DNA of 64,000 nucleotides from positions 434,001 to 498,000 of the forward strand of contig NZ_SMSI01000001.1 in assembly GCF_004354915.1 (NCBI RefSeq). The letters are read 5' to 3'. The notes under the pieces were generated by a model. That model did no database searches and was not told the DNA's origin. It saw nothing but the letters and a program-made list of their open reading frames with translations. The stretch is from Pseudohoeflea suaedae. GTDB lineage: Bacteria > Pseudomonadota > Alphaproteobacteria > Rhizobiales > Rhizobiaceae. This document shows positions 1 through 9,851 of this stretch, piece after piece. How positions within the stretch are numbered: position 1 is the stretch's first letter; each line of letters opens with the position of its first letter. The position numbers and the translations under genes are program-made.

Positions 1-96
1 GGTTGGTGGTGGACGAGCCACTCGCCAACCGGGTCAGGTCCGGAAGGAAGCAGCCCTAACGAGCCAGGCACGGGTCGCCGTGCCAGCCTCCCAACC
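1..96 (+). ncRNA. ffs: 4.5S signal recognition particle RNA
   Basis: This is the small bacterial SRP RNA, which binds Ffh and helps target nascent membrane proteins to the membrane. The hallmark apical domain, GGTCAGGTCCGGAAGGAAGC, is present in full at about 34-53. The 5' end (GGTTGG) pairs with CCAACC at 91-96, closing one long hairpin. The gene lies just upstream of dnaX, its usual place in Rhizobiales. The RNA may begin a base or two before the window. Confidence 0.95.
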
Positions 97-206
97 GAAC
101 CGGCGGCAGCCTCTTTGGCAGACATTGGCCTCTTGGTCAGGCATTGATGTCACGGAGCCGCTGGCCGCGACACCCTAGGGATCGAACTCGAGGACAACGC
201 GGGCGC

Positions 207-2087
207 ATGGACGACCAGACCGGCTCCAACCAGTCAGTTCATGGCAATTCGGGAGAGAGCCAGAGCGGTTACCGCGTTCTGGCCCGGAAGTACCGTCCCC
301 GCGATTTCACCGATCTGATCGGCCAGGCGCCGATGGTCCGCACGCTCACCAACGCCTTCGAGACCGGCCGCATCGCCCAGGCCTGGATGCTGACCGGGGT
401 GCGCGGCGTCGGCAAGACCACCACGGCCCGCATTCTGGCCCGCGCGCTCAATTACAAGACCGACACGATCGAGCGCCCGACGGTCGATCTCAATGAGCTC
501 GGCGAGCACTGCCAGGCGATCATGGACGGCCGTCATGTCGACGTGATCGAGATGGATGCCGCCTCCCACACCGGTATCGACGATATCCGCGACATCATCG
601 AGCAGGTTCGCTACCGCCCGGTGTCGGCGCGCTACAAGGTCTACATCATCGACGAGGTCCACATGCTCTCCAACCAGGCCTTCAACGGCCTGCTGAAGAC
701 GCTCGAGGAACCGCCGTCCCATGTGAAGTTCATTTTCGCGACCACCGAAATCCGCAAGGTCCCGATCACCGTTCTCTCGCGCTGCCAGCGTTTCGACCTG
801 CGCCGTATCGAGACGTCGACGCTGGTCGATCATTTCCGGTCGATCGCCGGCAAGGAAAACGTCGAAATCGACGACGAGTCGCTGGCCATGCTCGCGCGTG
901 CCGCCGAAGGCTCGGTGCGCGACGGCCTTTCCCTGATGGATCAGGCGATTGCCCATGGCGGCGGCAAGGTGGATGCCGAGACGGTCCGCTCCATGCTGGG
1001 CCTGGCCGACCGCTCGCGCATCGTCGGCCTCTTCGACCGGCTGATGGCCGGCGATGTGGCTTCGGCGCTCGCCAATTACCGCGACCAGTATGATTCGGGC
1101 GCCAACCCCGTCGTCGTCCTCAACGATCTTGCCGATCTCACCCACCTGGTGACGCGGCTGAAATTCGTGCCCGAGGCAGCGGAAGACGGTTCGCTCACCG
1201 AGATCGAACGCACCAGCGGTGCGGAATTTGCGGCGCGTCTTTCGACGCCGCTCCTCTCGCGCACCTGGCAGATGCTCCTGAAGGGGATCGCGGAGACCGA
1301 GACGGCGGCGCGCCAGTCGGCTTCCGCAGAGATGGTGATCATCCGCATCGCGCATGCGGCCAGCCTGCCTTCGCCCGAGGAAGCGGCAAGGATCATCGCC
1401 AAGGGCGAGTTCTCGTCTGCCCCCAATCCCGGCAATGGCGCGGTCCCGAATGGCAATGGCGCCGGCATGGCGTCTCCCGGCGGTCCGGGCGCATCCATGT
1501 CGCATGATCCGGGTTCGGCTCCGCGCATGATGGCGGCAGGTGGCGGTCGCGACGGTGGCCCGGTGATGCATCTCGCGCATTCCGGCGAGCCCCAGCCGCA
1601 GACGGTCGGGCGCATCGAGGAGCAGGTGGAAACCGTTCCCGTCCGCTCGATCGAGGACATGATGGCGCTCGCCGATATGTATCGCGACATCCAGGCCAAG
1701 ATCCAGCTGCGCACCATGGTGCGTCTGGTGCGCATCGAGCCGGGCCGTGTCGAGATCAACCTGACGGACGACGCCAACCCGACGCTCCCGGGCGAACTCA
1801 TCAAGAAGCTGGCTGACTGGACAGGCAGGAAATGGACGGTGGCGCTGAGCCGCGAGCCCGGCCAGCCGACGATTGCCGAAACCGAAAATGCCAAGCGCGA
1901 GGCGCTGGTCAGCGATGCGCGGCAGGACCCGGACGTCGCCGCCATCCTCAAGCATTTTCCCGGCGCCAGGATCACCGATGTACGCATTATCGCCGACGAA
2001 GAGGAATTCGCACCCGAAAGCGTGAGCGAATCGGCGGATGGCGATATTCTGCCGCGTGACGACGAGGGATTTGACGATCCGTTCTGA
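207..2087 (+). CDS. dnaX: DNA polymerase III subunit gamma/tau
   Basis: This is the clamp-loader ATPase subunit that drives beta-clamp loading and organises the replisome. The reading frame is open from 144, but ATG at 207 gives the usual N-terminus leading into GYRVLARKYRP; that protein is 626 aa. Walker A (GVRGVGKTT, residues 64-72), the Walker B region IIDEVHML (147-154) and the sensor region ATTEIRKVP are clear, followed by the clamp-loader domain, a Gly/Pro/Met-rich linker and a C-terminal tau-like domain. Three of the four zinc-binding cysteines known from E. coli are missing (LNYKT replaces LNCET; only C102 remains). I see no A-rich slippery heptamer, so a separate gamma form by frameshifting is not indicated. 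It heads the dnaX-ybaB-recR group. Confidence 0.97.
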   Translation: MDDQTGSNQSVHGNSGESQSGYRVLARKYRPRDFTDLIGQAPMVRTLTNAFETGRIAQAWMLTGVRGVGKTTTARILARALNYKTDTIERPTVDLNELGEHCQAIMDGRHVDVIEMDAASHTGIDDIRDIIEQVRYRPVSARYKVYIIDEVHMLSNQAFNGLLKTLEEPPSHVKFIFATTEIRKVPITVLSRCQRFDLRRIETSTLVDHFRSIAGKENVEIDDESLAMLARAAEGSVRDGLSLMDQAIAHGGGKVDAETVRSMLGLADRSRIVGLFDRLMAGDVASALANYRDQYDSGANPVVVLNDLADLTHLVTRLKFVPEAAEDGSLTEIERTSGAEFAARLSTPLLSRTWQMLLKGIAETETAARQSASAEMVIIRIAHAASLPSPEEAARIIAKGEFSSAPNPGNGAVPNGNGAGMASPGGPGASMSHDPGSAPRMMAAGGGRDGGPVMHLAHSGEPQPQTVGRIEEQVETVPVRSIEDMMALADMYRDIQAKIQLRTMVRLVRIEPGRVEINLTDDANPTLPGELIKKLADWTGRKWTVALSREPGQPTIAETENAKREALVSDARQDPDVAAILKHFPGARITDVRIIADEEEFAPESVSESADGDILPRDDEGFDDPF

Positions 2088-2152
2088 GCGGGCTGCCGCA
2101 GTAGCGGCTTCCTTACAAGCAAGACTGACACAGCAATGACAAGGAGACGCCG

Positions 2153-2476
2153 ATGAAGGACCTCATGGGCATGATGGGCAAGCTCAAGGACATGCAGTCC
2201 AAGATGCAGAACATGCAGGCCGAGATTGCCGAACTGGAGGCCGAAGGTGTGGCCGGCGGCGGCATGGTCAAGGTGACCCTGGCCGGCAAGGGCGACATGA
2301 CCGCCCTGACCATCGATCCGTCCGTCTTCAAGGAAGACGAGGCCGAGATTCTCGAAGACCTCATCCTGGCCGCGCACAACGACGCCAAGGCCAAGCTCGA
2401 TGCGGCGATCCAGAAGAAGACCGAGGAAGTGACCGCCGGCCTGCCGATCCCGCCCGGCATGAAGCTGCCGTTCTGA
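2153..2476 (+). CDS. ybaB: YbaB/EbfC family nucleoid-associated protein
   Basis: A 107-aa protein of the YbaB/EbfC family, small dimeric DNA-binding proteins that coat the nucleoid. The N-terminus is Met/Lys-rich and helical ([15 protein letters not shown]), with the family core ([22 protein letters not shown]) and a C-terminal [12 protein letters not shown] good AAGGAG site lies about 8 bases before the ATG. It sits between dnaX and recR, its conserved position in most bacteria. The last codon is about 20 bases before recR, so the two are probably co-transcribed. Confidence 0.95.
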   Translation: MKDLMGMMGKLKDMQSKMQNMQAEIAELEAEGVAGGGMVKVTLAGKGDMTALTIDPSVFKEDEAEILEDLILAAHNDAKAKLDAAIQKKTEEVTAGLPIPPGMKLPF

Positions 2477-2495
2477 TCAGGTCGCATTTCCGCCG

Positions 2496-3101
2496 ATGGC
2501 CAAGAAAGTCACAGGTCCGGAGATCGAGCGGCTGATCCAGCTCCTCGCCCGTGTTCCGGGCCTGGGGCCGCGGTCCGCGCGCCGCGCCGCCCTCCACATG
2601 ATCAAGAAGAAGGAGCAGTTGCTCGGACCGCTCGCCGCCGCCATGAGCGAGGCGAACGACCGGGTCGGCCTGTGCTCGACCTGCGGCAATGCCGACACCT
2701 CCGATCCCTGCACCATCTGCTCCGATCCGACCCGCGACCAGAGTGTCATCATCGTCGTCGAAGACGTCTCCGATCTCTGGGCGCTGGAGCGCGCGGCGGC
2801 GATGAACGCCGCCTATCACGTGCTCGGCGGCACGCTTTCGCCGCTCGACGGTGTGGGGCCGGAGGATCTGGCCATTTCACAGCTCGTCGATCGAGTGTCG
2901 GCCGGCGGTGTGCGGGAGCTCCTGATCGCGGTCAATGCCACCGTGGAAGGCCAGACGACGGCCCATTACATCATTGATCAGCTCGGCGATTTCGACGTCA
3001 GGATCACCAGGCTTGCCCACGGCGTACCGGTGGGCGGCGAGCTCGATTATCTCGACGAAGGGACACTTGCCGCAGCCATTCGTTCACGCACCAGCTTCTA
3101 G
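2496..3101 (+). CDS. recR: Recombination protein RecR
   Basis: RecR works with RecO (and RecF) to load RecA on SSB-coated gapped DNA. The 201-aa length is normal. The N-terminal helix-hairpin-helix region ([18 protein letters not shown]) is followed by a zinc finger with C60, C63, C72 and C75, then a Toprim domain ([30 protein letters not shown]). It closes the dnaX-ybaB-recR unit. A weak hairpin follows the stop codon. Confidence 0.97.
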   Translation: MAKKVTGPEIERLIQLLARVPGLGPRSARRAALHMIKKKEQLLGPLAAAMSEANDRVGLCSTCGNADTSDPCTICSDPTRDQSVIIVVEDVSDLWALERAAAMNAAYHVLGGTLSPLDGVGPEDLAISQLVDRVSAGGVRELLIAVNATVEGQTTAHYIIDQLGDFDVRITRLAHGVPVGGELDYLDEGTLAAAIRSRTSF

Positions 3102-3117
3102 ACAGTCATTCAGCGAG

Positions 3118-3148
3118 AGCGGGATCTCACAGGCAGGGTCCCGCTTTC
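3118..3148 (+). terminator. Weak intrinsic terminator after recR
   Basis: AGCGGGA (3118-3124) pairs with TCCCGCT (3139-3145) and is followed by only three T residues. It lies 16 bases after the recR stop. The short T-tract makes termination uncertain. Confidence 0.45.
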
Positions 3149-3278
3149 CATCACGCGCCGCAACACTCTGCGGCAATTCGTGCTCTCGCGCCGCCAAACA
3201 GTCCTTGCTTTCGCCGCTTTCGCGGTGCTAGCGAAACCCTCGAGTTCGGGGGGACTCGGCTGGCATCATGGGGTTCTT

Positions 3279-4397
3279 ATGGTTCAATACATCGATCTGA
3301 AATCGCAATATGCGCGCCTCAAGGACCGCATCGGCGAAGGTATTTCCGAGGTTCTGGAAGGCGGGCAGTATGTGCTCGGTCCGGCGGTAAAGAACTTCGA
3401 AGAGGAAATGAGCGACTATCTCGGCGTCCGCCATTCGATCGGCGTGTCGAACGGCACTGACGCCATCATCATGGCGCTGCTCGGCCTCGGGCTTACTCCC
3501 AAGGATGCCGTCTTCGTGCCCTCCTTCACCTATGTCGCCACTGCCGAGGCGATCCTGATGGGCAATGCCACGCCCGTCTTCACGGAGGTGGACGAAAGAT
3601 CCTTCAACATCGACCCGCAAGATCTGTCCGCCCGCATCGAGGCGGTGAAGAAGGAAGGCAGGCTGACCCCGCGTGTGATCATCGCGGTCGACCTCTTCGG
3701 CCAGCCCGCCGATTACGCGGCCCTGCGCAAGATCGCCGACGAGCACGATCTCTTCATCATTGCCGATGCGGCCCAGTCGATCGGCGGCAAGTCCGGCAAC
3801 AAGATGATCGGCTCGCTCGCCGACTGCACCACCACCAGCTTCTATCCCACCAAGCCGCTCGGCTGTTACGGTGACGGCGGCATGGTGTTTACCGACAGCG
3901 ACGAACTGGCGGCGATCTACCGCTCGGTACGCGCCCACGGCGAAGGCGCCCATCGCTACGATGTCGTGCGGGTCGGCATGAACGCGCGGCTGGATTCCAT
4001 TCAGGCCGCGATCCTTTCGGCCAAGCTCGGCATATTCGAAGAAGAACTCGAAAACCGCGAGCGCGTGGCAAGGATCTATGACGAGCGCCTCGCAGATGTC
4101 GTCACGGTGCCCTGGCGCGTGCCCAATTCCCGCTGCGCCTGGGCGCAATACACCATCCAGGCCGACGACCGCGACGGGCTGAAGGATCATCTGGCAGCCG
4201 AAAACCTCGTCTCGATGGTCTTCTACGCCAAACCGATGCACCTGCAGACCGCCTATGAAATGTACGGCGACGGTGCGGGCTCGCTGCCTGTCAGCGAGCG
4301 TCTGGCCGACCGCGTCCTGAGCCTGCCGATGAACCCCTATCTCTCGGATGAAGAGGTTCACCGCGTCTGCGACCGGATCGTCTCCTTCTACAAATAA
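3279..4397 (+). CDS. DegT/DnrJ/EryC1/StrS family sugar aminotransferase
   Basis: A PLP-dependent, fold-type I aminotransferase of the family that aminates keto-sugars for LPS, capsule or exopolysaccharide (372 aa from ATG 3279). The N-terminus MVQYIDLKSQYARLK and the cofactor region (GVSNGTDAIIMALL; DAAQSIGGK) are typical. The Schiff-base lysine is in SFYPTKPLG. The frame is open back to 3180, but that extension is not family-like, so the internal ATG was chosen; its ribosome binding site is weak. No sugar-nucleotide pathway genes flank it, so the substrate cannot be named. The next gene is 55 bases downstream. Confidence 0.88.
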   Translation: MVQYIDLKSQYARLKDRIGEGISEVLEGGQYVLGPAVKNFEEEMSDYLGVRHSIGVSNGTDAIIMALLGLGLTPKDAVFVPSFTYVATAEAILMGNATPVFTEVDERSFNIDPQDLSARIEAVKKEGRLTPRVIIAVDLFGQPADYAALRKIADEHDLFIIADAAQSIGGKSGNKMIGSLADCTTTSFYPTKPLGCYGDGGMVFTDSDELAAIYRSVRAHGEGAHRYDVVRVGMNARLDSIQAAILSAKLGIFEEELENRERVARIYDERLADVVTVPWRVPNSRCAWAQYTIQADDRDGLKDHLAAENLVSMVFYAKPMHLQTAYEMYGDGAGSLPVSERLADRVLSLPMNPYLSDEEVHRVCDRIVSFYK

Positions 4398-4452
4398 AGT
4401 CCGATGACCGGCCCTCTGGCAGGAGGGCCGGGCCACGGCTTATGCTGGGGGC

Positions 4453-5691
4453 ATGATTCGGACCCTCGCCTTTCTCATCGCTCTCGTCGTCGCCCTTCCC
4501 GTTGCCGGAGGCACACCCGCCCGTGCCGCAAGCCGCGGCGAGGTGGAGGCGCTCTATGCCAAGTGGCGCGAGAACGATCTCTGGCCGCAGGCGCGCGCCA
4601 ATGGCGTGTCCCGCGCGTCTTTCGACAAGGCAATGAAGGGCGTTGGCCTCAACTGGGATCTCCCCGATCTCGCGCCACCCGGTTTCCCCAAACCCGAAGA
4701 GCGCAAGCAGAGCCAGGCCGAGTTCCGCAGCCCCGGCGCCTATTTCTCCGAGAAGAGCCTTCAGGGGCTGGCCGCTACCGGCCGCTCGCTCGCAAGCCGC
4801 CACGCATCGGCACTCAAGCGCATCGAACAGAAATGGGGCGTGCCCGCGGGCATCATCATCGCCATCTGGGGCCGGGAATCGGGCTTTGGCGGCGCCAGGA
4901 TCCCGCATTCCATCTTCGACGTTCTGGCCACCAAGGCCTTCATGTCCACCCGCAAGGATCTGTTCCGCAAGGAACTGCTGGCCGCTCTCGAGATCGTCGA
5001 GCGCGGTGTTGCGCCCGGCCAGATGAAGAGTTCCTGGGCCGGCGCCATGGGACAGCCGCAATTCCTGCCCTCGAGCTATCTGGCCTATGCGGTGGATTTC
5101 GACGGCGACGGGCGTGCCGATATCTGGAACTCGGTGCCGGACACCCTGGCGTCGATCGCCAATTACCTGTCGAAGAAGGGCTGGCAGCGCGGCCGTGACT
5201 GGGGCTTCGAGGCCGTCATCCCGCAAGGTGTCACCTGCGCACTCGAAGGCCCCGACCGGGCCCGCAAGATCGCCGACTGGACGAAGATGGGCATCATCCG
5301 CGTCTCGGGCCGCCCGTTCCCCGACAACGAGCGCGGCCAGGCCGGCATGGTGCTGGTGCCCGCCGGCATCTACGGCCCGGAATTCATCGTCACGCCGAAT
5401 TTCTACGTGATCAAGGAGTACAACAACTCCGATCTCTACGCGCTCTTCATCGGCAATCTGGCCGACCGCATAGCCTGGGGCACGGGCAGTTTCGCCACCC
5501 GCTGGCAGGATATCGGCACCATGCTGCGCTCCGACATAGCGCGGCTGCAAAAGACGCTAGAAGGCCAGGGCTACGACGTCGGCGGCGCCGACGGCCTGCC
5601 CGGCTACAAGACCCGCCGTTCGATCGGCGAATGGCAGCAGAAGCGCGGCGAACGGCCCACCTGCTTTCCGACGGTGAGCATGGTGAAATAG
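4453..5691 (+). CDS. MltB-type lytic murein transglycosylase
   Basis: A periplasmic enzyme that cleaves the MurNAc-GlcNAc bond of peptidoglycan to give 1,6-anhydro ends (412 aa). A signal peptide (about residues 1-26, ending in PARA-A) is followed by the SLT_2/MltB catalytic domain, with the catalytic glutamate at E142 in WGRESGFGG and the typical GAMGQPQFLPSSY segment. There is no lipobox cysteine, so it is probably soluble. The C-terminal ~60 residues form a peptidoglycan-binding domain (LQKTLEGQGYDVGGADGLPG). It may be co-transcribed with the aminotransferase upstream. Confidence 0.93.
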   Translation: MIRTLAFLIALVVALPVAGGTPARAASRGEVEALYAKWRENDLWPQARANGVSRASFDKAMKGVGLNWDLPDLAPPGFPKPEERKQSQAEFRSPGAYFSEKSLQGLAATGRSLASRHASALKRIEQKWGVPAGIIIAIWGRESGFGGARIPHSIFDVLATKAFMSTRKDLFRKELLAALEIVERGVAPGQMKSSWAGAMGQPQFLPSSYLAYAVDFDGDGRADIWNSVPDTLASIANYLSKKGWQRGRDWGFEAVIPQGVTCALEGPDRARKIADWTKMGIIRVSGRPFPDNERGQAGMVLVPAGIYGPEFIVTPNFYVIKEYNNSDLYALFIGNLADRIAWGTGSFATRWQDIGTMLRSDIARLQKTLEGQGYDVGGADGLPGYKTRRSIGEWQQKRGERPTCFPTVSMVK

Positions 5692-5740
5692 CGGATTAGT
5701 CGAAAGTCGCCTGATAACTGGTCGGCATCAGGAAGAGGCT

Positions 5741-5884
5741 TCACTCAAATCGGATACGATCCCGTGCATATCGATGGAGTTCAATGATCCCCGTCCCGAG
5801 CTCTTGGCCGATCGCTCGAACTTCACGCTCAAAAGCTACCGTCCACTCGGGATCGTGCGGTACGATGAAGCCACTCATTTCCAT
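5741..5884 (-). pseudogene. Truncated GrpB (UPF0157) family remnant
   Basis: A 47-codon reading frame starting at ATG 5884, with a good GGAG ribosome binding site 9 bases upstream. Its first ~37 residues match the GrpB family N-terminus (FIVPHDPEWTVAFEREV, then IIELH). In GrpB proteins the next block should read roughly HIGSTSVPG and continue for another 120 residues. Here the similarity stops at once and the frame ends 10 codons later. I find no continuation in the other frames, so this looks like a 5' relic left by a deletion, not a frameshift. It lies just downstream of the tRNA-Ala gene on the same strand. The flanking bases are unassigned. Confidence 0.5.
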
Positions 5885-6028
5885 TGCCAGGGTCTCCAAC
5901 CGTAAGCGAGAAGATCCGCTTTGTTCTACAGGCCGACCCCCGCACACACACAGCGGACGAAGGCTGCTTCGACCGAGAGAGGGATGGACCGAGCCAATCA
6001 ATTCTATCGATGCGTGTCAGGAAAAATT

Positions 6029-6104
6029 TGGTGGAGCCAAGCGGGATCGAACCGCTGACCTCCTGCATGCCATGCAGGCGCTCTCCCAGCTGAGCTATGG
6101 CCCC
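6029..6104 (-). tRNA. tRNA-Ala(GGC)
   Basis: On the minus strand the sequence begins GGGGCCATAGCTCAGCTGGG and ends TTCGATCCCGCTTGGCTCCACCA-like, with a 7-bp acceptor stem containing one G-T type pair, a normal D arm, T arm and encoded CCA. The anticodon stem CCTGC/GCAGG encloses the loop ATGGCAT, giving anticodon GGC (alanine). The total is 76 bases including CCA. Confidence 0.97.
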
Positions 6105-6254
6105 AAACCATGTGGATCGTCGAAGTGATCCCCGGGAAGTCATGACCGTTTCGCCTTGCGGCAATCGGTCCGACGGGCGGCTTATTACGTGCGCCCGCCG
6201 ATAAGATCAAGCGGAAAAATGGACCGGCGGCGAAGTTTTGCCGATCCGCCTCGA

Positions 6255-6665
6255 TCAGCTGTCGTCGTCGTCGTCGCCAACGCCGATGATGTCGCTCATG
6301 TCGTCATCATCATCGTCGTCGTCTTCGAGGAAGGTGTCGTCATCGTCGTCGTCGATATCGACATCGTCGTCATCGTCGCCATCGATGTCCGGCAGGTTTT
6401 CGTCGTCGCTCGAATCGCTGCCCGATGCTTCGTCGTCGGCATCCTCGAGCGAAACAATCTCGACGTTTTCGTTTTCGGTATCGACTTCCTCGACCTGTTC
6501 CGGCTCTTCCTTCTCGATCACTTCCGGCGCGCTGCCGTCATCGAAATAGGAGAGCGGGTACTCCTTGCCCGTATAGGGGGAGACGATCGGATCCTTGTTC
6601 AGGTCGTAGAATTTGCGTCCCGTTTCCGGGCAGATACGCTTGGTTCCGAGTTCCGGTTTAGCCAC
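6255..6665 (-). CDS. FYDLN acidic protein (TIGR02300 family)
   Basis: A 136-aa protein starting at GTG 6665, with AGAGG about 9 bases upstream. The first ~55 residues are the conserved alphaproteobacterial family domain: LGTKRICPETGRKFYDLNKD, then PIVSPYTGKEYPLSYF. The rest is an extraordinarily acidic low-complexity tail, dominated by runs of Asp with a little Glu, including one run of eight Asp. The function is unknown; the CP..G pattern in the head recalls a reduced metal- or RNA-binding knuckle, but that is inference. It diverges from aroA. The Asp codon repeats make a (GAY)n microsatellite-like DNA tract at about 6256-6400. Confidence 0.9.
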   Translation of the reverse strand: MAKPELGTKRICPETGRKFYDLNKDPIVSPYTGKEYPLSYFDDGSAPEVIEKEEPEQVEEVDTENENVEIVSLEDADDEASGSDSSDDENLPDIDGDDDDDVDIDDDDDDTFLEDDDDDDDDMSDIIGVGDDDDDS

Positions 6666-6841
6666 TGTCTGAAACCTCTTGCCTTGCGGGAAAGCGGGGA
6701 TGGAAAGCCGGGCGGGCCGTCTTTCGCGGTTCGGGGTCCCATATCATCTTGAACGGCTCTGTCAAAGCCTAATATCGGTCCGAATCGAGCTCTCGCCGAT
6801 TTTGAGCGGGGATGGATGACGGAGCGGGGAGGCTGTGCTAG

Positions 6842-8928
<2,087 letters not shown>

Positions 8929-8973
8929 CACCGCGTCAACCGAGGGCACGAAAAAAGAGGGACGGGACAAGGC

Positions 8974-9612
8974 GTGAGCAAGAACGTGATAGCCATCGAC
9001 GGGCCGGCGGCCTCGGGCAAGGGAACATTGGCGCGGCGGTTGGCCGCCCATTACGGCTATCATCATCTCGATACCGGCCTGACTTATCGCGCGGTGGCGC
9101 ATGAACTCCTGGAAACGGGCACGCCGCTCGATGATGAAGAGCGCGCCGCCCGGACTGCGCTTTCCATCGATTTCGGCGCGCTCGACCGGACAGTCCTGTC
9201 CGCGCACGAGATCGGGGAGGCGGCTTCCAGGGTCGCCGTCATGCCTCAGGTGCGCAAGGCGCTGGTGGAAGCACAGCGCCGCTTTGCCGCCACGCCGCCG
9301 GGAACCGTTCTCGATGGCCGCGATATCGGCACCGTCGTCTGTCCGGACGCCACGGTGAAACTCTACGTGACCGCCTCGCCGGAAGTGCGCGCCGGTCGCC
9401 GCGCCGCCGAGATCGCCTCTCAGGGACAGCCGGCCGACTACGATCAGGTGCTCGCCGATATCCGCCGCCGCGACGAGCGGGATTCGGGCCGTGCCGACAG
9501 CCCGCTCAAGCCTGCGGACGACGCCCATATGATCGATACGTCGGACCAGGGGATCGACGAGGCGTTCGAGGCGGCCAGGTCGATCATCGACGCCGCCCTT
9601 GCCGAGGCTTGA
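8974..9612 (+). CDS. cmk: Cytidylate kinase
   Basis: It phosphorylates CMP and dCMP to the diphosphates using ATP (212 aa). It starts at GTG 8974. The P-loop is [19 protein letters not shown], followed by [13 protein letters not shown], the DGRDIGTVV segment that binds the nucleotide, and the lid region [19 protein letters not shown]. The protein is compact, typical of alphaproteobacteria. It lies between the isomerase-like gene and rpsA, which has its own promoter immediately downstream. Confidence 0.96.
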   Translation: MSKNVIAIDGPAASGKGTLARRLAAHYGYHHLDTGLTYRAVAHELLETGTPLDDEERAARTALSIDFGALDRTVLSAHEIGEAASRVAVMPQVRKALVEAQRRFAATPPGTVLDGRDIGTVVCPDATVKLYVTASPEVRAGRRAAEIASQGQPADYDQVLADIRRRDERDSGRADSPLKPADDAHMIDTSDQGIDEAFEAARSIIDAALAEA

Positions 9613-9643
9613 AGGGCTGGAAGGCGAGCTGAGACGCCAAGGC

Positions 9644-9672
9644 TTGATCTGATAGCCCGAAATGACTATAGA
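9644..9672 (+). promoter_or_regulatory. Probable rpsA promoter
   Basis: TTGATC (9644-9649) and TATAGA (9667-9672) are separated by exactly 17 bases, a good sigma-70-type pair. Transcription would start near 9680, leaving a leader of about 170 nt before the rpsA ATG. The leader is long enough for autoregulation by S1, but I cannot assign a known structure. Confidence 0.5.
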
Positions 9673-9851
9673 AGCGGCGTTCGAGGCAGCCTGTGCACTC
9701 GCCATGCGGCCCCGGACCCGGAATTCAGCCAGCAAAGACTGTCACCAGCGCCACTCATGCCCGCCGAAAAGGCCGGGCCGACAGCTTGCAGGTCCGATCA
9801 ACACCAACCCGGCGCTCTCGACCGCGAAAATGCGGTTCTCCAGGAGATTTA

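Noticed and set aside
234-1955. Long open frame on the minus strand opposite dnaX
   Set aside because: It is antisense to a clear core gene with no domain signature.
207-2087. Programmed frameshift in dnaX for a gamma product
   Set aside because: No A-rich slippery heptamer with a following hairpin was found in the expected region.
3180-3278. N-terminal extension of the aminotransferase, resembling a signal peptide
   Set aside because: The hydrophobic stretch (TVLAFAAFAVLA) is attractive, but the enzyme family is cytoplasmic and aligns from ATG 3279. It could be a relic of another gene, but the evidence is thin.
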